A stretch of DNA of 64,000 bases from Methylocapsa aurea (GCF_000746085.1 NZ_KN050804.1:1-64000); one strand, 5' to 3'. Shown: positions 46,123 to 55,515, numbered from the stretch's first letter. A program made the numbers and translations. Notes: generated by a model from the sequence alone, not told the origin.

Positions 46123-48122
46123 CCGCGGCGCCTAATCCCGCGGCAAATGCCGCCGAAGTCATACTCGCCTATCACCAGCGCACCAAACATCGCCTGGAGC
46201 GCTATGCGGCGGGACCCGAAACCCTCGATTGGTCCGAACAGCCAAACCCTTTTCGGGAATTCTCGGGAGCCGCCCGCATTCTGCTCCCTTTGGGGGCGGA
46301 CGATGTCGCGACGCCTTTTTCGGAAATCTATCAAGGCCGGAGCGGCCCGGCCGCGCCCCTCACCCTTGGCTCGCTTGGAACCCTGCTGCAACTCTCCTTG
46401 GCGCTGGCCGCCTGGAAGGAATATGGCCCCGACCGCTGGGCGCTGCGGTGCGCCCCATCGAGCGGCAATCTGCATCCGACCGAGGCCTATGTTCTGAGCC
46501 GGAGGATCGTGGGCCTCGAGGATGGCGTCCATCACTATGTCAGCCGCGATCATAGTCTCGAGAAGCGCTGCGCGGTTGATTGGCCAACGACAGAAAGCGC
46601 GCCGCTGCTTTGGATCGGGCTGGCGTCGATCCATTGGCGCGAGGCCTGGAAATATGGCGAAAGGGCCTTCCGCTATTGCCAGCTCGATGTCGGTCACGCG
46701 ATCGGAGCCTTGCGCTACGCCGCCGGCGCGCTTGGCTGGAAGGCCGAAATGGTCGAGGAGCCCGGCAGCCGGGAGATCGCCCGCTTGCTCGGCCTCGACC
46801 GCGGCGAGGATTTTGGCGCGGCGGAAAGCGAAACCCCTGATCTCCTTCTCGCGCTCTACCCGGCGGCCGAACGCCCCGAGACGGCTCAAAGCCTCATCCC
46901 GCCTGAGCGGCAAACCGGCTGGACGGGGCGCGCCAATGTGCTCGACCGCCACCCGATGTATAAATGGCCGGTGATCGAGGAAGCCTCGCTGGCGACGCGC
47001 AAGAGCGCGGCGGCGCGGGATCAGGCGCAAACACCGCATTTCCCCGCGCTCAATTCCGGGTCGCGGATTGCGGCCAAGGACCTGATCTTGAACCGGCGCA
47101 GCGCGCAAGGATTCGACAAGCGCGGCTCGATGAGCGCGGAGGCCTTCTTTCACATTCTGGACCGCCTGCTGCCGCGCAAGGTCGCGCCCTGGGACGTCTG
47201 GAGCTTTACGCCGCGCATCCATCCGGTCTTTTTCGTTCATCGCGTCGAAGGACTGGAGCCCGGGCTTTATATCCTCCTGCGCAACCCTGGCGCCGAGCCG
47301 CAGCTGCGCGACGCGACGCACAAGGATTTCGTCTGGCGCAAACCCGACGCGGCGCCGGAGCATTTCGATTTCTATCAGCTCATCGCCACCGATTGCGTGA
47401 AATTGGCGAGGACTTTGAACTGCCATCAGCCCATCGCCGCCGATAGCTGCTTCGCGCTCGGCATGATCAGCGAGTTCGAAAGCCTCGTGCGGGCCGAGCC
47501 CTGGCGCTACAAGCAATTGCATTGGGAGGCCGGCCTGCTTGGCCATGTGCTCTATCTGGAGGCCGAGGCGCTGGGTCTGCGCGGCACCGGAATCGGCTGC
47601 TATTTCGACGATTCCATGCATGAAGTCCTCGGTCTGAAGCACGCCGCCTTCGCCTCGCTTTACCATTTTACCCTGGGCCATCCCCTGGTCGACAATCGGA
47701 TCATGACCCTGCCGCCCTATGCCCATCGGGAGGCCGGGGGCGAACCGCCGAGCGAGACTTCGCCCGCCGATGCAACAACCGACGCAACGCAAAAAGGAGC
47801 AGCAGCGATGAGTGAGGAAGCGACGTTCCAGCGCATTGGCGCGGACTTCGCCCGGGAGCTGATGAGCGGCGGGCAAGCCCTGGTCCTAGACATGCGCGAC
47901 CCCGGCTCGTTCGAAAGCGGCCATATCGATGGCGCCGAACATGTCAACGAAGCCAATATCTTCCAATTTCTATCTGGAACGCCGAAGGACAAGCCGGTGC
48001 TGATCTATTGCTACCACGGCAATGCAAGTCAGGTTTACGCCAAGACCTTCGCCGATTTCCGCTTCAGCAAGGTCTATAGCCTCGATGGCGGCTATGAAGG
48101 CTGGAAAAAAGCTGTTGGATAA
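46119..48122 (+). CDS. SagB-type duplicated nitroreductase fused to a rhodanese domain
   Basis: 667 aa. Residues about 25-250 and 310-540 are two nitroreductase-like halves of a SagB/ThcOx FMN oxidoreductase (CAPSSGNLHPTEAYVLSRR and KDLILNRRSAQGFDKRGSMS; GLLGHVLYLEAEALGLRGTGIGCYFDD). Residues 564-667 form a GlpE-like rhodanese: LVLDMRDPGSFESGHIDGA and active-site loop LIYCYHGNASQ with catalytic Cys. A strong internal site, AAGGAG, 8 nt before Met564, could also yield free rhodanese. Peptide-azoline oxidation is the SagB role elsewhere, but no precursor or cyclodehydratase lies nearby, so the function here is open. Confidence 0.85.
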   Translation: MTAAPNPAANAAEVILAYHQRTKHRLERYAAGPETLDWSEQPNPFREFSGAARILLPLGADDVATPFSEIYQGRSGPAAPLTLGSLGTLLQLSLALAAWKEYGPDRWALRCAPSSGNLHPTEAYVLSRRIVGLEDGVHHYVSRDHSLEKRCAVDWPTTESAPLLWIGLASIHWREAWKYGERAFRYCQLDVGHAIGALRYAAGALGWKAEMVEEPGSREIARLLGLDRGEDFGAAESETPDLLLALYPAAERPETAQSLIPPERQTGWTGRANVLDRHPMYKWPVIEEASLATRKSAAARDQAQTPHFPALNSGSRIAAKDLILNRRSAQGFDKRGSMSAEAFFHILDRLLPRKVAPWDVWSFTPRIHPVFFVHRVEGLEPGLYILLRNPGAEPQLRDATHKDFVWRKPDAAPEHFDFYQLIATDCVKLARTLNCHQPIAADSCFALGMISEFESLVRAEPWRYKQLHWEAGLLGHVLYLEAEALGLRGTGIGCYFDDSMHEVLGLKHAAFASLYHFTLGHPLVDNRIMTLPPYAHREAGGEPPSETSPADATTDATQKGAAAMSEEATFQRIGADFARELMSGGQALVLDMRDPGSFESGHIDGAEHVNEANIFQFLSGTPKDKPVLIYCYHGNASQVYAKTFADFRFSKVYSLDGGYEGWKKAVG

Positions 48123-48597
48123 CTCGCCCCCCTGCCTCCCGGCGCTGAGCGAGGCCTTGCAAGCATTCCTTGCCGAACAAGGCTTCCCGCCCGCCGGCGT
48201 CAACGCCGTCGCCGCCAATGATATGACGCCCCTCATGCGGGCCGCCTATCAGGGGCCCCCCGCCCTCGTCGCCGAGCTGCTGCGGGCCGGCGCGCGGGTC
48301 GACTCCTGCAACGGCGATGGCGGCCAGCCGCTCTGGCTCGCCTGCGTCGGCGACGATCCCGAAATCGTCGCGATGATCATCGCGGCGGGGGCCGATCTCG
48401 ACCATAAAAACGTCAATGGGTCGACGGCGCTCATGTATGCCGCCTCCGCCGGCAAGGCCAAGGCCCTGGCGAAACTCCTCGCCGCGGGAGCCGATCTCGA
48501 CTATGAACTCGATGGCGTCGGCGCCCTCGACATGGCCGCGACGCTCGAGTGCCTCAATCTCATGCGGGAAGCAAAGCGCCGCCGGGCAAAATCCTGA
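48094..48597 (+). CDS. Ankyrin-repeat protein, end of the nifO-like operon
   Basis: 167 aa. Three to four ankyrin repeats: DMTPLMRAAYQGPPALVAELLRAGARVDSCN, GGQPLWLACVGDDPEIVAMIIAAGADLDHKN, GSTALMYAASAGKAKALAKLLAAGADLDY. Basic tail REAKRRRAKS. It overlaps the 3' end of the SagB-rhodanese gene by 29 bp in another frame, so translation is coupled; a TTG at 48114 is an alternative start. Probably a protein-binding adapter; partner unknown. Confidence 0.8.
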   Translation: MKAGKKLLDNSPPCLPALSEALQAFLAEQGFPPAGVNAVAANDMTPLMRAAYQGPPALVAELLRAGARVDSCNGDGGQPLWLACVGDDPEIVAMIIAAGADLDHKNVNGSTALMYAASAGKAKALAKLLAAGADLDYELDGVGALDMAATLECLNLMREAKRRRAKS

Positions 48598-48849
48598 AGG
48601 CGGCGCGCCGCGCCAAATTGTCCTGCCTATGGCTTTGTCGTGTGGTTTCCGACAATCACGGGCGCGCGGTGCGGCAAGCTCCAGGCGCCTTAGCCGAGAT
48701 AATCCGTCGAAACAAAGAGATAGCACTCTGGCCATTCCCCTGGCCCCGATCGCGCGCGGGTCTTGCGACCGCATGAGGCCTGATTTCCACCGGCGGCGAA
48801 AATGCTCTAAGAACCTGGAATCAGATTTTCTCAGGTTCGATTGACCCTC

Positions 48850-49515
48850 ATGACGCCGACTTCAGAAAACAGCAGCCATAGCCTCCCGCGCGAATCGGAA
48901 GCCCTCAGCGCGTCGCCGCGCCTGTTCGCCAACCCGGTGCTCGATAAATTGTCCCGGGTCCATTGGTCGACGCCGCTCTTTATCTATCTGCCGCTTGTCG
49001 CCGTCCTCGCCTTTGTCAGCCTTTCGACATATGCCGCTCCGGCCGTCGCCGCCGCCGCCGCCCTTGGCTATCTGATTTGGACCCTCGTCGAATATTTCGG
49101 GCATCGCTATCTGTTCCACTATGAATTCCCCGGCGCGTTCGGCGCGCGAATCCATTTTCTGATCCATGGCGTTCATCACGTGCATCCGAATGATCCGCTG
49201 CGCCTCGTCATGCCGGCGCTGCTCAGCAGCCCGATCATGCTGATCGCCTATGGCCTCCTGCGGCTTCTCTTCGGCCACCCCTTGGCCTATCCGGTCATGA
49301 TGGGCTTTCTCCTCGGCTATCTCGCCTATGACATGGTGCATTACTATGTGCATCATGGCGAGCCGACGACGCGCGTCGGCCTGACTTTCCGGCGTCTCCA
49401 TTTGCTGCATCATTTCCGCGATCCCACCCGCGGCTTCGGGGTCAGCGCGCCCTGGTGGGACTATGTGTTCAAGACCGAATTCGTTCGGCAAAGCCGCACC
49501 GGAGCCGACGCCTGA
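48850..49515 (+). CDS. Fatty-acid hydroxylase/sterol desaturase family protein (FA2H-like)
   Basis: 221 aa membrane protein. Di-iron His boxes: YFGHRYLFHYEFPG, HFLIHGVHHVHPND, YYVHHGEP and LHLLHHFRDPTRGFGVSAPWWDYVF. Hydrophobic segments near residues 40-75 and 120-155. Box spacing is that of FA2H/Scs7, which 2-hydroxylate fatty acids of ceramides. ATG at 48850 preferred to a TTG nine bases earlier. Convergent with a ceramide glucosyltransferase-like gene, which supports a sphingolipid role. The 252-bp gap before it holds a short AACCTG/CAGGTT inverted repeat only. Confidence 0.85.
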   Translation: MTPTSENSSHSLPRESEALSASPRLFANPVLDKLSRVHWSTPLFIYLPLVAVLAFVSLSTYAAPAVAAAAALGYLIWTLVEYFGHRYLFHYEFPGAFGARIHFLIHGVHHVHPNDPLRLVMPALLSSPIMLIAYGLLRLLFGHPLAYPVMMGFLLGYLAYDMVHYYVHHGEPTTRVGLTFRRLHLLHHFRDPTRGFGVSAPWWDYVFKTEFVRQSRTGADA

Positions 49516-49546
49516 CGACAAGACCCCGATCAGGCGGCGCCTTCCG

Positions 49547-50704
49547 TCAGTCGGCATCCTCACGCGAGGCCCTCGCCGCCTCCCGCGCGCCTTTGCGCGC
49601 ATCGAAACGGCCCTTGCCCCAGACAACATCATGGGTGGTCCAGGCGTGAAGCCAAGCCGAAAGGCTGAGTATCTCGCGGCCCAGGAAGGCTAGCGGCGAC
49701 CAAGGCGAAACCTCCCAACCTTTCAAAATGGCAAAAGCCATTTCGGCGCAGAACCATCCGAAGAGAGTAGCGCAAAACCCCCACCAGGCCGGAGTTCCCA
49801 TCAGCGGCGCGGCGAGAGCGCCGGCCAGGGCGGCAGGAAGCGGACTGCCAAGCGGCTCAAGCGGAAAGGAAAAGCGCTCGTTCGCGCGCCGGATCACGCT
49901 CCAGCGCGCCTGGCGCTGATAGATCTCGCGCAGGCTGCGGGCGCCGATCTCCTGAGCGACAGTGCGATGGGCGAACACGGTTCTGAGCCCCAAGCGCGCA
50001 AGACCCGTCGAAATCGCGGTATCTTCGGCAAGCATATGGCTCATCGCCTCGATCCCGCCCGCCCTGGCGAGATCGCTGCGCCGAAACAGCATCGCCTTGC
50101 CAACGCCAAAGCCAATCCCAAGGACCGAGGCGCTGAGCAGCAACCGCGCATGTCCATTGAGCAGGAAAGCTTCAATCCGCCCGGCGAAACTCTCCGGCCG
50201 CACCGCGACCGGAACCGCGACGACGAGGCCGACGCCTCGCGCGAAATTTTGCATGAAAGCAGCCAACGTGTCGCGTTCGAGCGTCATGTTCGAATCCTTG
50301 ATGAAGACGAAATCATGCCGCGCCTGCGCGAGCGGCGCCGTCAGATTGTTGAGCTTGGGACTGACCGCCGCCGCCGCCTCCGAGCGCAGGATGCGGCAGC
50401 AGCGCCAGGGATAGCCGCCAGCGACCCTTCGCGCCGCGTCAAGCGCCGGGGATTGGCTCTCGGCGGCGCTGATCAAAATCTCGTAGTCCGGATAGTCTTG
50501 GAGAAACATCGACTCTTGCGCGGTCTCGAAACCGGACTCGAGCAATTTGATAGGCGCGATCACCGAGACCGGCGGCAGCTTTGCATTTGTCGCCCGCCGC
50601 TTCTGGACAAGGGGTTGCACAAGTCCGCAGCAAAGACTGAGGCAAAAAAGCGCAAGCGCGAGGCACCACCAAACCGCCCCGGCATAGGAAAAAAACGACG
50701 CCAT
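49547..50704 (-). CDS. Glycosyltransferase, ceramide glucosyltransferase-like (GT21)
   Basis: 385 aa. N-terminal membrane anchor (SYAGAVWWCLALALFCLSLCCGLV), then PPVSVIAPIKLLESGFE, AAAVSPKLNNLTAPL, FVFIKDSNMTL (D2 motif), AEDTAIS (D3) and QRQARWSVIRR, the (Q/R)xxRW motif of the family. C-terminal hydrophobic segments anchor it. It should transfer a hexose from a nucleotide sugar to a lipid; ceramide is the best guess because of the FA2H-like neighbour. Confidence 0.8.
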   Translation of the reverse strand: MASFFSYAGAVWWCLALALFCLSLCCGLVQPLVQKRRATNAKLPPVSVIAPIKLLESGFETAQESMFLQDYPDYEILISAAESQSPALDAARRVAGGYPWRCCRILRSEAAAAVSPKLNNLTAPLAQARHDFVFIKDSNMTLERDTLAAFMQNFARGVGLVVAVPVAVRPESFAGRIEAFLLNGHARLLLSASVLGIGFGVGKAMLFRRSDLARAGGIEAMSHMLAEDTAISTGLARLGLRTVFAHRTVAQEIGARSLREIYQRQARWSVIRRANERFSFPLEPLGSPLPAALAGALAAPLMGTPAWWGFCATLFGWFCAEMAFAILKGWEVSPWSPLAFLGREILSLSAWLHAWTTHDVVWGKGRFDARKGAREAARASREDAD

Positions 50705-50976
50705 TGATCCCGCAAAATCCCAAACCGGCCGGAACGCGGCCCGTCAAACCCCTTTCAATAAGTCTTCATCAGGAAAAGCAGAAGAGTTTATCGTCGCGCC
50801 CACGCCGCCAAGGGCCGGAAGCCGAATCCCGGAAGGCGGCATGACCAATGCGCCCTCCGTTTTTCGCCCAAACGCCGGCAAATCCGGCTAAGGATTCCAC
50901 AGGAAAGCTCAAGAATGTCGAAAGCGCGCTTGGGCGCAATTCGACAACCGCCCCCGCGCGAGGAAGGCATGGCGAC

Positions 50977-51756
50977 ATGAACGAAGACCTGCTGTTCAAG
51001 GTCGAGGCGGGAATAGCCCAAGTCGTCTTCAACCGCCCCCGCACGCGCAATGCCTTGACCTCGGGGATGTATGAAGGTTTGGCCGCGATCTGCGCCAAGG
51101 TCGACGCCGACCCGGCAATCAAGGTTTTGATCCTGACTGGCGCTGGCGACCAAGCCTTCGCCTCGGGCACGGACATCGCGGAATTTCGCCAATTCGCCTC
51201 TCCCGACGACGTTTTGGCCTATGAGGCGCGGATCGAGGCCGCGCTCAGCGCTTTGGAGCGCTGCCGAGCCTCGACCATCGCCGCAATCGCCGGTGTCTGC
51301 ACCGGCGGCGGGGCCATGATCGCCGCCTGTTGCGACCTGAGGATCGGCGAACCGGAAACGAAACTGGGCATGCCGATCGCCCGCACGCTCGGCAATTGCC
51401 TATCCATGTCCAATTACGCGCGGCTCGCGGGGCTGATCGGCCCGGCCCGCGTCAAGGATCTGATCTTGACCGCCCGCCTCGTCGGCGCGAAGGAGGCAAT
51501 CGCGATGGGACTTTTAAACGAAGCCGTCGATCAGACGAAAGAGCTTCTTCCGCGCGCGCATGATCTCGGCCGCCGCGTCGCAGGCCACGCGCCCCTGAGC
51601 CTCCGGGCGACGAAGGAAGCCTTGCTTCGCATGCGCGGGCAAGCGCCGCAAAGCGCGGCGGAGGATCTTGTCCTGATGTGCTATCTCAGCGAGGATTTCC
51701 GCGAAGGCGTCGCCGCCTTTCTCGAAAAGAGATCGCCGCGCTGGCGCGGGGTTTAG
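50977..51756 (+). CDS. Enoyl-CoA hydratase/isomerase (crotonase) family protein
   Basis: 259 aa from MNEDLLFKVEAGIAQVVF; an earlier in-frame ATG gives an unconserved leader. Crotonase fold: FNRPRTRNALTSGMYEGL, LILTGAGDQAFASGTDIAEF (oxyanion hole), GVCTGGGAMIAACCDLRIG. The Glu usually following the GGG (GGGCEL in hydratases) is Met here, and the second catalytic Glu is not evident, so hydratase activity is doubtful; an isomerase or hydrolase variant is possible. Transcribed toward mutM. Confidence 0.85.
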   Translation: MNEDLLFKVEAGIAQVVFNRPRTRNALTSGMYEGLAAICAKVDADPAIKVLILTGAGDQAFASGTDIAEFRQFASPDDVLAYEARIEAALSALERCRASTIAAIAGVCTGGGAMIAACCDLRIGEPETKLGMPIARTLGNCLSMSNYARLAGLIGPARVKDLILTARLVGAKEAIAMGLLNEAVDQTKELLPRAHDLGRRVAGHAPLSLRATKEALLRMRGQAPQSAAEDLVLMCYLSEDFREGVAAFLEKRSPRWRGV

Positions 51757-51828
51757 AACATCGGACCGCCGGCCGAGGATTCCCGCGAGCGGCGCTTTTA
51801 GCAATGATCCAAGCAAGGACGCCAAAGG

Positions 51829-52701
51829 GTGCCTGAACTCCCCGAAGTCGAAACGGTTCGCCGCGGGCTCGAACCGGCGATGGTGGGCGCGCGGCTCATC
51901 GGCGTCGATCAGAGGCGGCCCGACCTGCGCTTTCCTTTTCCGGAAAATTTCGCCGCGCGGCTCATCGGCCGCCGCGTCGAAGCCCTGGCGCGAAGGGCGA
52001 AATATCTCCTCGCCGATCTCGACGACGGCGAGGTCCTTGTCATGCATCTTGGCATGTCGGGCTCCTTTCGCATCGAAGACCCCGGGGCGGAGCCAAACCC
52101 GGTCTCCGGCCCCACCAAGAACGCGGCGCATGATCATATCCTCTTCAAGCTCTCGACCGGCGCGCGGATCGTCTATAATGACCCGCGCCGATTTGGCTTC
52201 ATGCAGTTGATCGCGCGCGCCGATCTCGCCTCGCATCCCCTCTTCCGACATGTCGGCATCGAACCGCTTGGGAACGAACTCGACGGCGCCGCTTTGGCGC
52301 TTCTGTTCAAGGGCAGGGCCACTTCTCTAAAAGCCGCGCTTCTCGATCAAAGCCTTATCGCGGGTCTAGGAAATATCTACGTCTGCGAGGCGCTTCATCG
52401 GGCCGGCCTGTCGCCGCGCCGCGCCGCCGGCAGCCTCGCGCGCAAGGATGGCGGCCCGAACGCGCGAGCGCATCTTCTCGCCCGCGTCATTCGCGATGTT
52501 CTCGAAGAGGCTGTGGCGGCGGGAGGCTCATCGCTGCGCGATCATCGCCAGACCGATGGGGCGCTTGGCTATTTCCAGCACAATTTCCGCGTCTACGGCT
52601 GCGATGGGCGCCCATGTCAGACGCCCGGCTGCGGCGGGGTCGTGCGGCGAATCGTTCAATCGGGCCGCGCGACCTTCCTTTGTGGCTCGTGCCAAAAATA
52701 G
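51829..52701 (+). CDS. mutM: Formamidopyrimidine-DNA glycosylase MutM/Fpg
   Basis: 290 aa, GTG start. The protein begins [13 protein letters not shown]: Pro1 and Glu2 are the catalytic pair. [11 protein letters not shown] and NDPRRFGFM (Lys/Arg DNA contacts), [20 protein letters not shown] (H2TH) and the C-terminal zinc finger [19 protein letters not shown]...CGSCQ follow. It excises 8-oxoguanine and nicks the strand. AAGGACGCCAAAGG precedes the start. Confidence 0.96.
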   Translation: MPELPEVETVRRGLEPAMVGARLIGVDQRRPDLRFPFPENFAARLIGRRVEALARRAKYLLADLDDGEVLVMHLGMSGSFRIEDPGAEPNPVSGPTKNAAHDHILFKLSTGARIVYNDPRRFGFMQLIARADLASHPLFRHVGIEPLGNELDGAALALLFKGRATSLKAALLDQSLIAGLGNIYVCEALHRAGLSPRRAAGSLARKDGGPNARAHLLARVIRDVLEEAVAAGGSSLRDHRQTDGALGYFQHNFRVYGCDGRPCQTPGCGGVVRRIVQSGRATFLCGSCQK

Positions 52702-52708
52702 CGGCGCG

Positions 52709-53503
52709 TCAAAGACGGTCCGTCTTGGCGACTTTGGCCGGCGCCGTTCCGAGCACGACGACCCGCGTTCCGACGGGCGTGCGCGCATAAAGATCGATGA
52801 CGTCCTGGTTGATCATCCGAATGCAGCCTGACGAGACGCTCTTGCCGATCGTCCACGGCTCGTTCGTGCCGTGGATCCGGAACAAAGTATCCACCTTGCC
52901 CTGCCAAAGATACATGCCGCGCGCGCCGATCGGGTTGTCAGGCCCGCCCGCCATGCCGGTCCCGCTTCTAAGCTGGCTCATCTGCTTCTTGAGCTCTGGC
53001 CGGCGGTCCAACATTTCCTTCGGCGGATACCAGTCCGGCCATTCCTGCTTGCTGTTGATCGTCGCCACGCCCGACCAGACGAAGCCCTCGCGCCCGACGC
53101 CGACGCCATAGCGCGTCGCCCGGCCGCCCTCCTCGACGTGGTAGAGATAATGATTCGCGGGATCGACGACGATCGTCCCCGGCGGCTCCTTGGTGTCGTA
53201 GGCGACGTTCTTGCGCAAGAAAGCGGCGTTGACCTCCGACAATTTAACCGCGGGAACCGGGAACGGCTCGCCGGTCGCTGGCCCATACATCGCGCTGGAT
53301 TGCGGCTCCGCGCCCCCGGCTGCGGCGACCCCTGATTGCGGCGCTGCGGGCTGCAGCGGCTCCGATTGTGGCGGCGGCTGCGGAACTGGAGCGGAGAAAG
53401 CTTGAACCGAAGGATTGGGCGTTGTGCTGACGCAGCCCGCGAGGCCGCAAGCCGCTGCGGCGGAGGCGCCGGTGATGACGAGACGACGGTTCAATCGGGT
53501 CAT
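52709..53503 (-). CDS. L,D-transpeptidase (YkuD) lipoprotein
   Basis: 264 aa from MTRLNRRLVITGASAAAACG. The lipobox LAGC gives a lipid-anchored mature protein starting at Cys; the twin Arg before it may favour Tat export. After a Pro/Gln-rich spacer comes the YkuD domain: GTIVVDPANHYLYHVEEGG...GVGVGREGF and the active site FRIHGTNEPWTIGKSVSSGCIRM with His and Cys. It cross-links peptidoglycan or attaches proteins to it. Convergent with mutM, 7 bp apart. Confidence 0.92.
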   Translation of the reverse strand: MTRLNRRLVITGASAAAACGLAGCVSTTPNPSVQAFSAPVPQPPPQSEPLQPAAPQSGVAAAGGAEPQSSAMYGPATGEPFPVPAVKLSEVNAAFLRKNVAYDTKEPPGTIVVDPANHYLYHVEEGGRATRYGVGVGREGFVWSGVATINSKQEWPDWYPPKEMLDRRPELKKQMSQLRSGTGMAGGPDNPIGARGMYLWQGKVDTLFRIHGTNEPWTIGKSVSSGCIRMINQDVIDLYARTPVGTRVVVLGTAPAKVAKTDRL

Positions 53504-53694
53504 GGGACGATCATTCGTAAGAAGAGCGGAACCCATACCCTAGCCGAGAAAATCGCACGGCGATATTGCAGGAAAGCCACGCTCGCCGCTTTCTTTCGCG
53601 CACGGTCGAGGTGCGCGCCCCAGGCTCGCGTCAAACAAACGCTCGCTCCAAAGGCTCGCTCGACGGTCCGCCTGCCGCCGACAAAAGCGCTCGC

Positions 53695-55515
53695 TCAGGC
53701 GCTTTCCTTGGCCCGGAAGGCGCGCTTGCGCTCGTTCGGGTCGAGATAGGTCTTGCGCAGCCGGATCGATTTCGGCGTGACTTCGACGAGTTCGTCGTCC
53801 TCGATATAGGCGAGAGCGCGCTCCAGCGTCATCCGGATCGGCGGGGTCAGGCGCACCGCCTCATCCTTGCCGGCGGCGCGGATATTGGTGAGCTGCTTGC
53901 CTTTGAGCACATTGATTTCGAGATCGTTCTCGCGCGTATGCTCGCCGACGATCATGCCGCGATAGACCTTCCAGCCGGGCTCGATCATCATCGGGCCGCG
54001 GTCTTCCAGCTTCCACATCGCATAGGCGACGGATTCGCCATTGTCATTCGAGATCAGGACGCCATTGCGCCGGCCGGTGATCTCGCCTTTCCACGGCGCA
54101 TATTCGTGGAACAGGCGGTTCATGATCGCGGTGCCGCGCGTATCTGTCAAAAGTTCGCCCTGATAGCCGATGAGCCCGCGCGTCGGCGCGTGGAACACCA
54201 GCCGCAACCGATTGCCGCCGGAGGGGCGCATCTCGATCATCTCGGCCTTGCGTTCGGCCATTTTTTTGACGACGACGCCGGAATGCTCTTCATCGACGTC
54301 GATGACGACTTCCTCGATCGGCTCCAGCAATTGCTTGCCGTCCTCGGACTTTTGAAAGACCACCTTGGGGCGCGAGACGCCAAGTTCGAACCCTTCCCGG
54401 CGCATGGTCTCGATCAGGATCGCGAGCTGCAATTCGCCGCGGCCGGAGACGATGAAGGAGTCCGAACCAGGCGAATCCTCGATCTTCAAGGCCACATTGC
54501 CTTCCGCCTCCTTGAACAGCCGGTCGCGGATCACGCGGCTGGTGACCTTGTCGCCCTCGGTTCCGGCCAAAGGCGAATCATTGACGAGGAACGTCATCGA
54601 CAGCGTCGGCGGATCGATCGGCTGAGCCTGCAGCGGCTCGACGACCTCAGGCGCGCAGAGCGTGTCGGCCACGTTGAATTTTTCGAGTCCCGCGATGGCG
54701 ATAATGTCGCCAGGCTCGGCTTCATCGATCGGGGTGCGCTCAATGCCGCGGAAGGCCAGAATTTTGGAAACCCGGCCCTGTTCGACGACATTGCCCTTGC
54801 GATCCAGCACTTTGACGCTCTGGTTCGGCTTCACCGACCCTGCGAAAACCCGCCCGGTCACCAGACGGCCGAGATAGGGGTTGGCTTCGAGCAAAGTGCC
54901 GAGCATGCGAAAGCCGCCCTCTTCGATCCGGGGCGGCGGGACATGTTTCAGCACGAGGTCGAACAAGGGGCCCATGCCCTCCTGCGGACCGTCCGGGCTA
55001 TCGGCCATCCAGCCCTGCTTCGCCGAGCCATAGAGAATCGGAAAATCGAGCTGCTCATCGGTGGCGTCGAGAGCGGCGAAAAGATCGAAGACCTCGTTGA
55101 CGACCTCGGTGATCCGGGCGTCCGGCTTATCGACCTTATTGACCGCGACGATAGGCCGAAGGCCAATCTTCAAAGCCTTCCCGACGACGAATTTGGTCTG
55201 CGGCATCGGCCCTTCGGAGGCGTCGACCAGGACGATGGCGCCATCGACCATGGACAGAATCCGCTCCACCTCGCCGCCGAAATCGGCGTGGCCGGGCGTA
55301 TCGACGATATTGATGCGGGTATCCTTCCAGGCGATCGACGTCGCCTTGGCCATGATCGTGATCCCGCGCTCTTTTTCGAGATCGTTCGAATCCATGACCC
55401 GCTCGACCAGGCGCTGATTCTCGCGAAACGCGCCCGATTGCTGGAGCAGGCGATCGACGAGGGTCGTCTTGCCGTGATCGACGTGGGCGATGATGGCGAT
55501 ATTGCGCAGTTTCAT
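53695..55515 (-). CDS. typA: Ribosome-dependent GTPase TypA/BipA
   Basis: 606 aa. G domain: IAIIAHVDHGKTTLVDRLLQ (G1), ERGITI (G2), NIVDTPGHADFGGEVER (G3), VNKVDKP (G4). Domain II, then EF-G III/V-like domains (SGRGELQLAILIETMRREGFEL) and the BipA-specific C-terminus (LTPPIRMTLERALAYIEDDELVEVTPKSIRLRK). Involved in 50S assembly and stress growth. Monocistronic. Confidence 0.97.
   Translation of the reverse strand: MKLRNIAIIAHVDHGKTTLVDRLLQQSGAFRENQRLVERVMDSNDLEKERGITIMAKATSIAWKDTRINIVDTPGHADFGGEVERILSMVDGAIVLVDASEGPMPQTKFVVGKALKIGLRPIVAVNKVDKPDARITEVVNEVFDLFAALDATDEQLDFPILYGSAKQGWMADSPDGPQEGMGPLFDLVLKHVPPPRIEEGGFRMLGTLLEANPYLGRLVTGRVFAGSVKPNQSVKVLDRKGNVVEQGRVSKILAFRGIERTPIDEAEPGDIIAIAGLEKFNVADTLCAPEVVEPLQAQPIDPPTLSMTFLVNDSPLAGTEGDKVTSRVIRDRLFKEAEGNVALKIEDSPGSDSFIVSGRGELQLAILIETMRREGFELGVSRPKVVFQKSEDGKQLLEPIEEVVIDVDEEHSGVVVKKMAERKAEMIEMRPSGGNRLRLVFHAPTRGLIGYQGELLTDTRGTAIMNRLFHEYAPWKGEITGRRNGVLISNDNGESVAYAMWKLEDRGPMMIEPGWKVYRGMIVGEHTRENDLEINVLKGKQLTNIRAAGKDEAVRLTPPIRMTLERALAYIEDDELVEVTPKSIRLRKTYLDPNERKRAFRAKESA

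Noticed and set aside
45999-47876. 625-aa minus-strand frame opposite the SagB-rhodanese gene
   Set aside because: The plus strand carries recognisable nitroreductase and rhodanese domains and overlaps its neighbours as an operon; the minus frame has no features.
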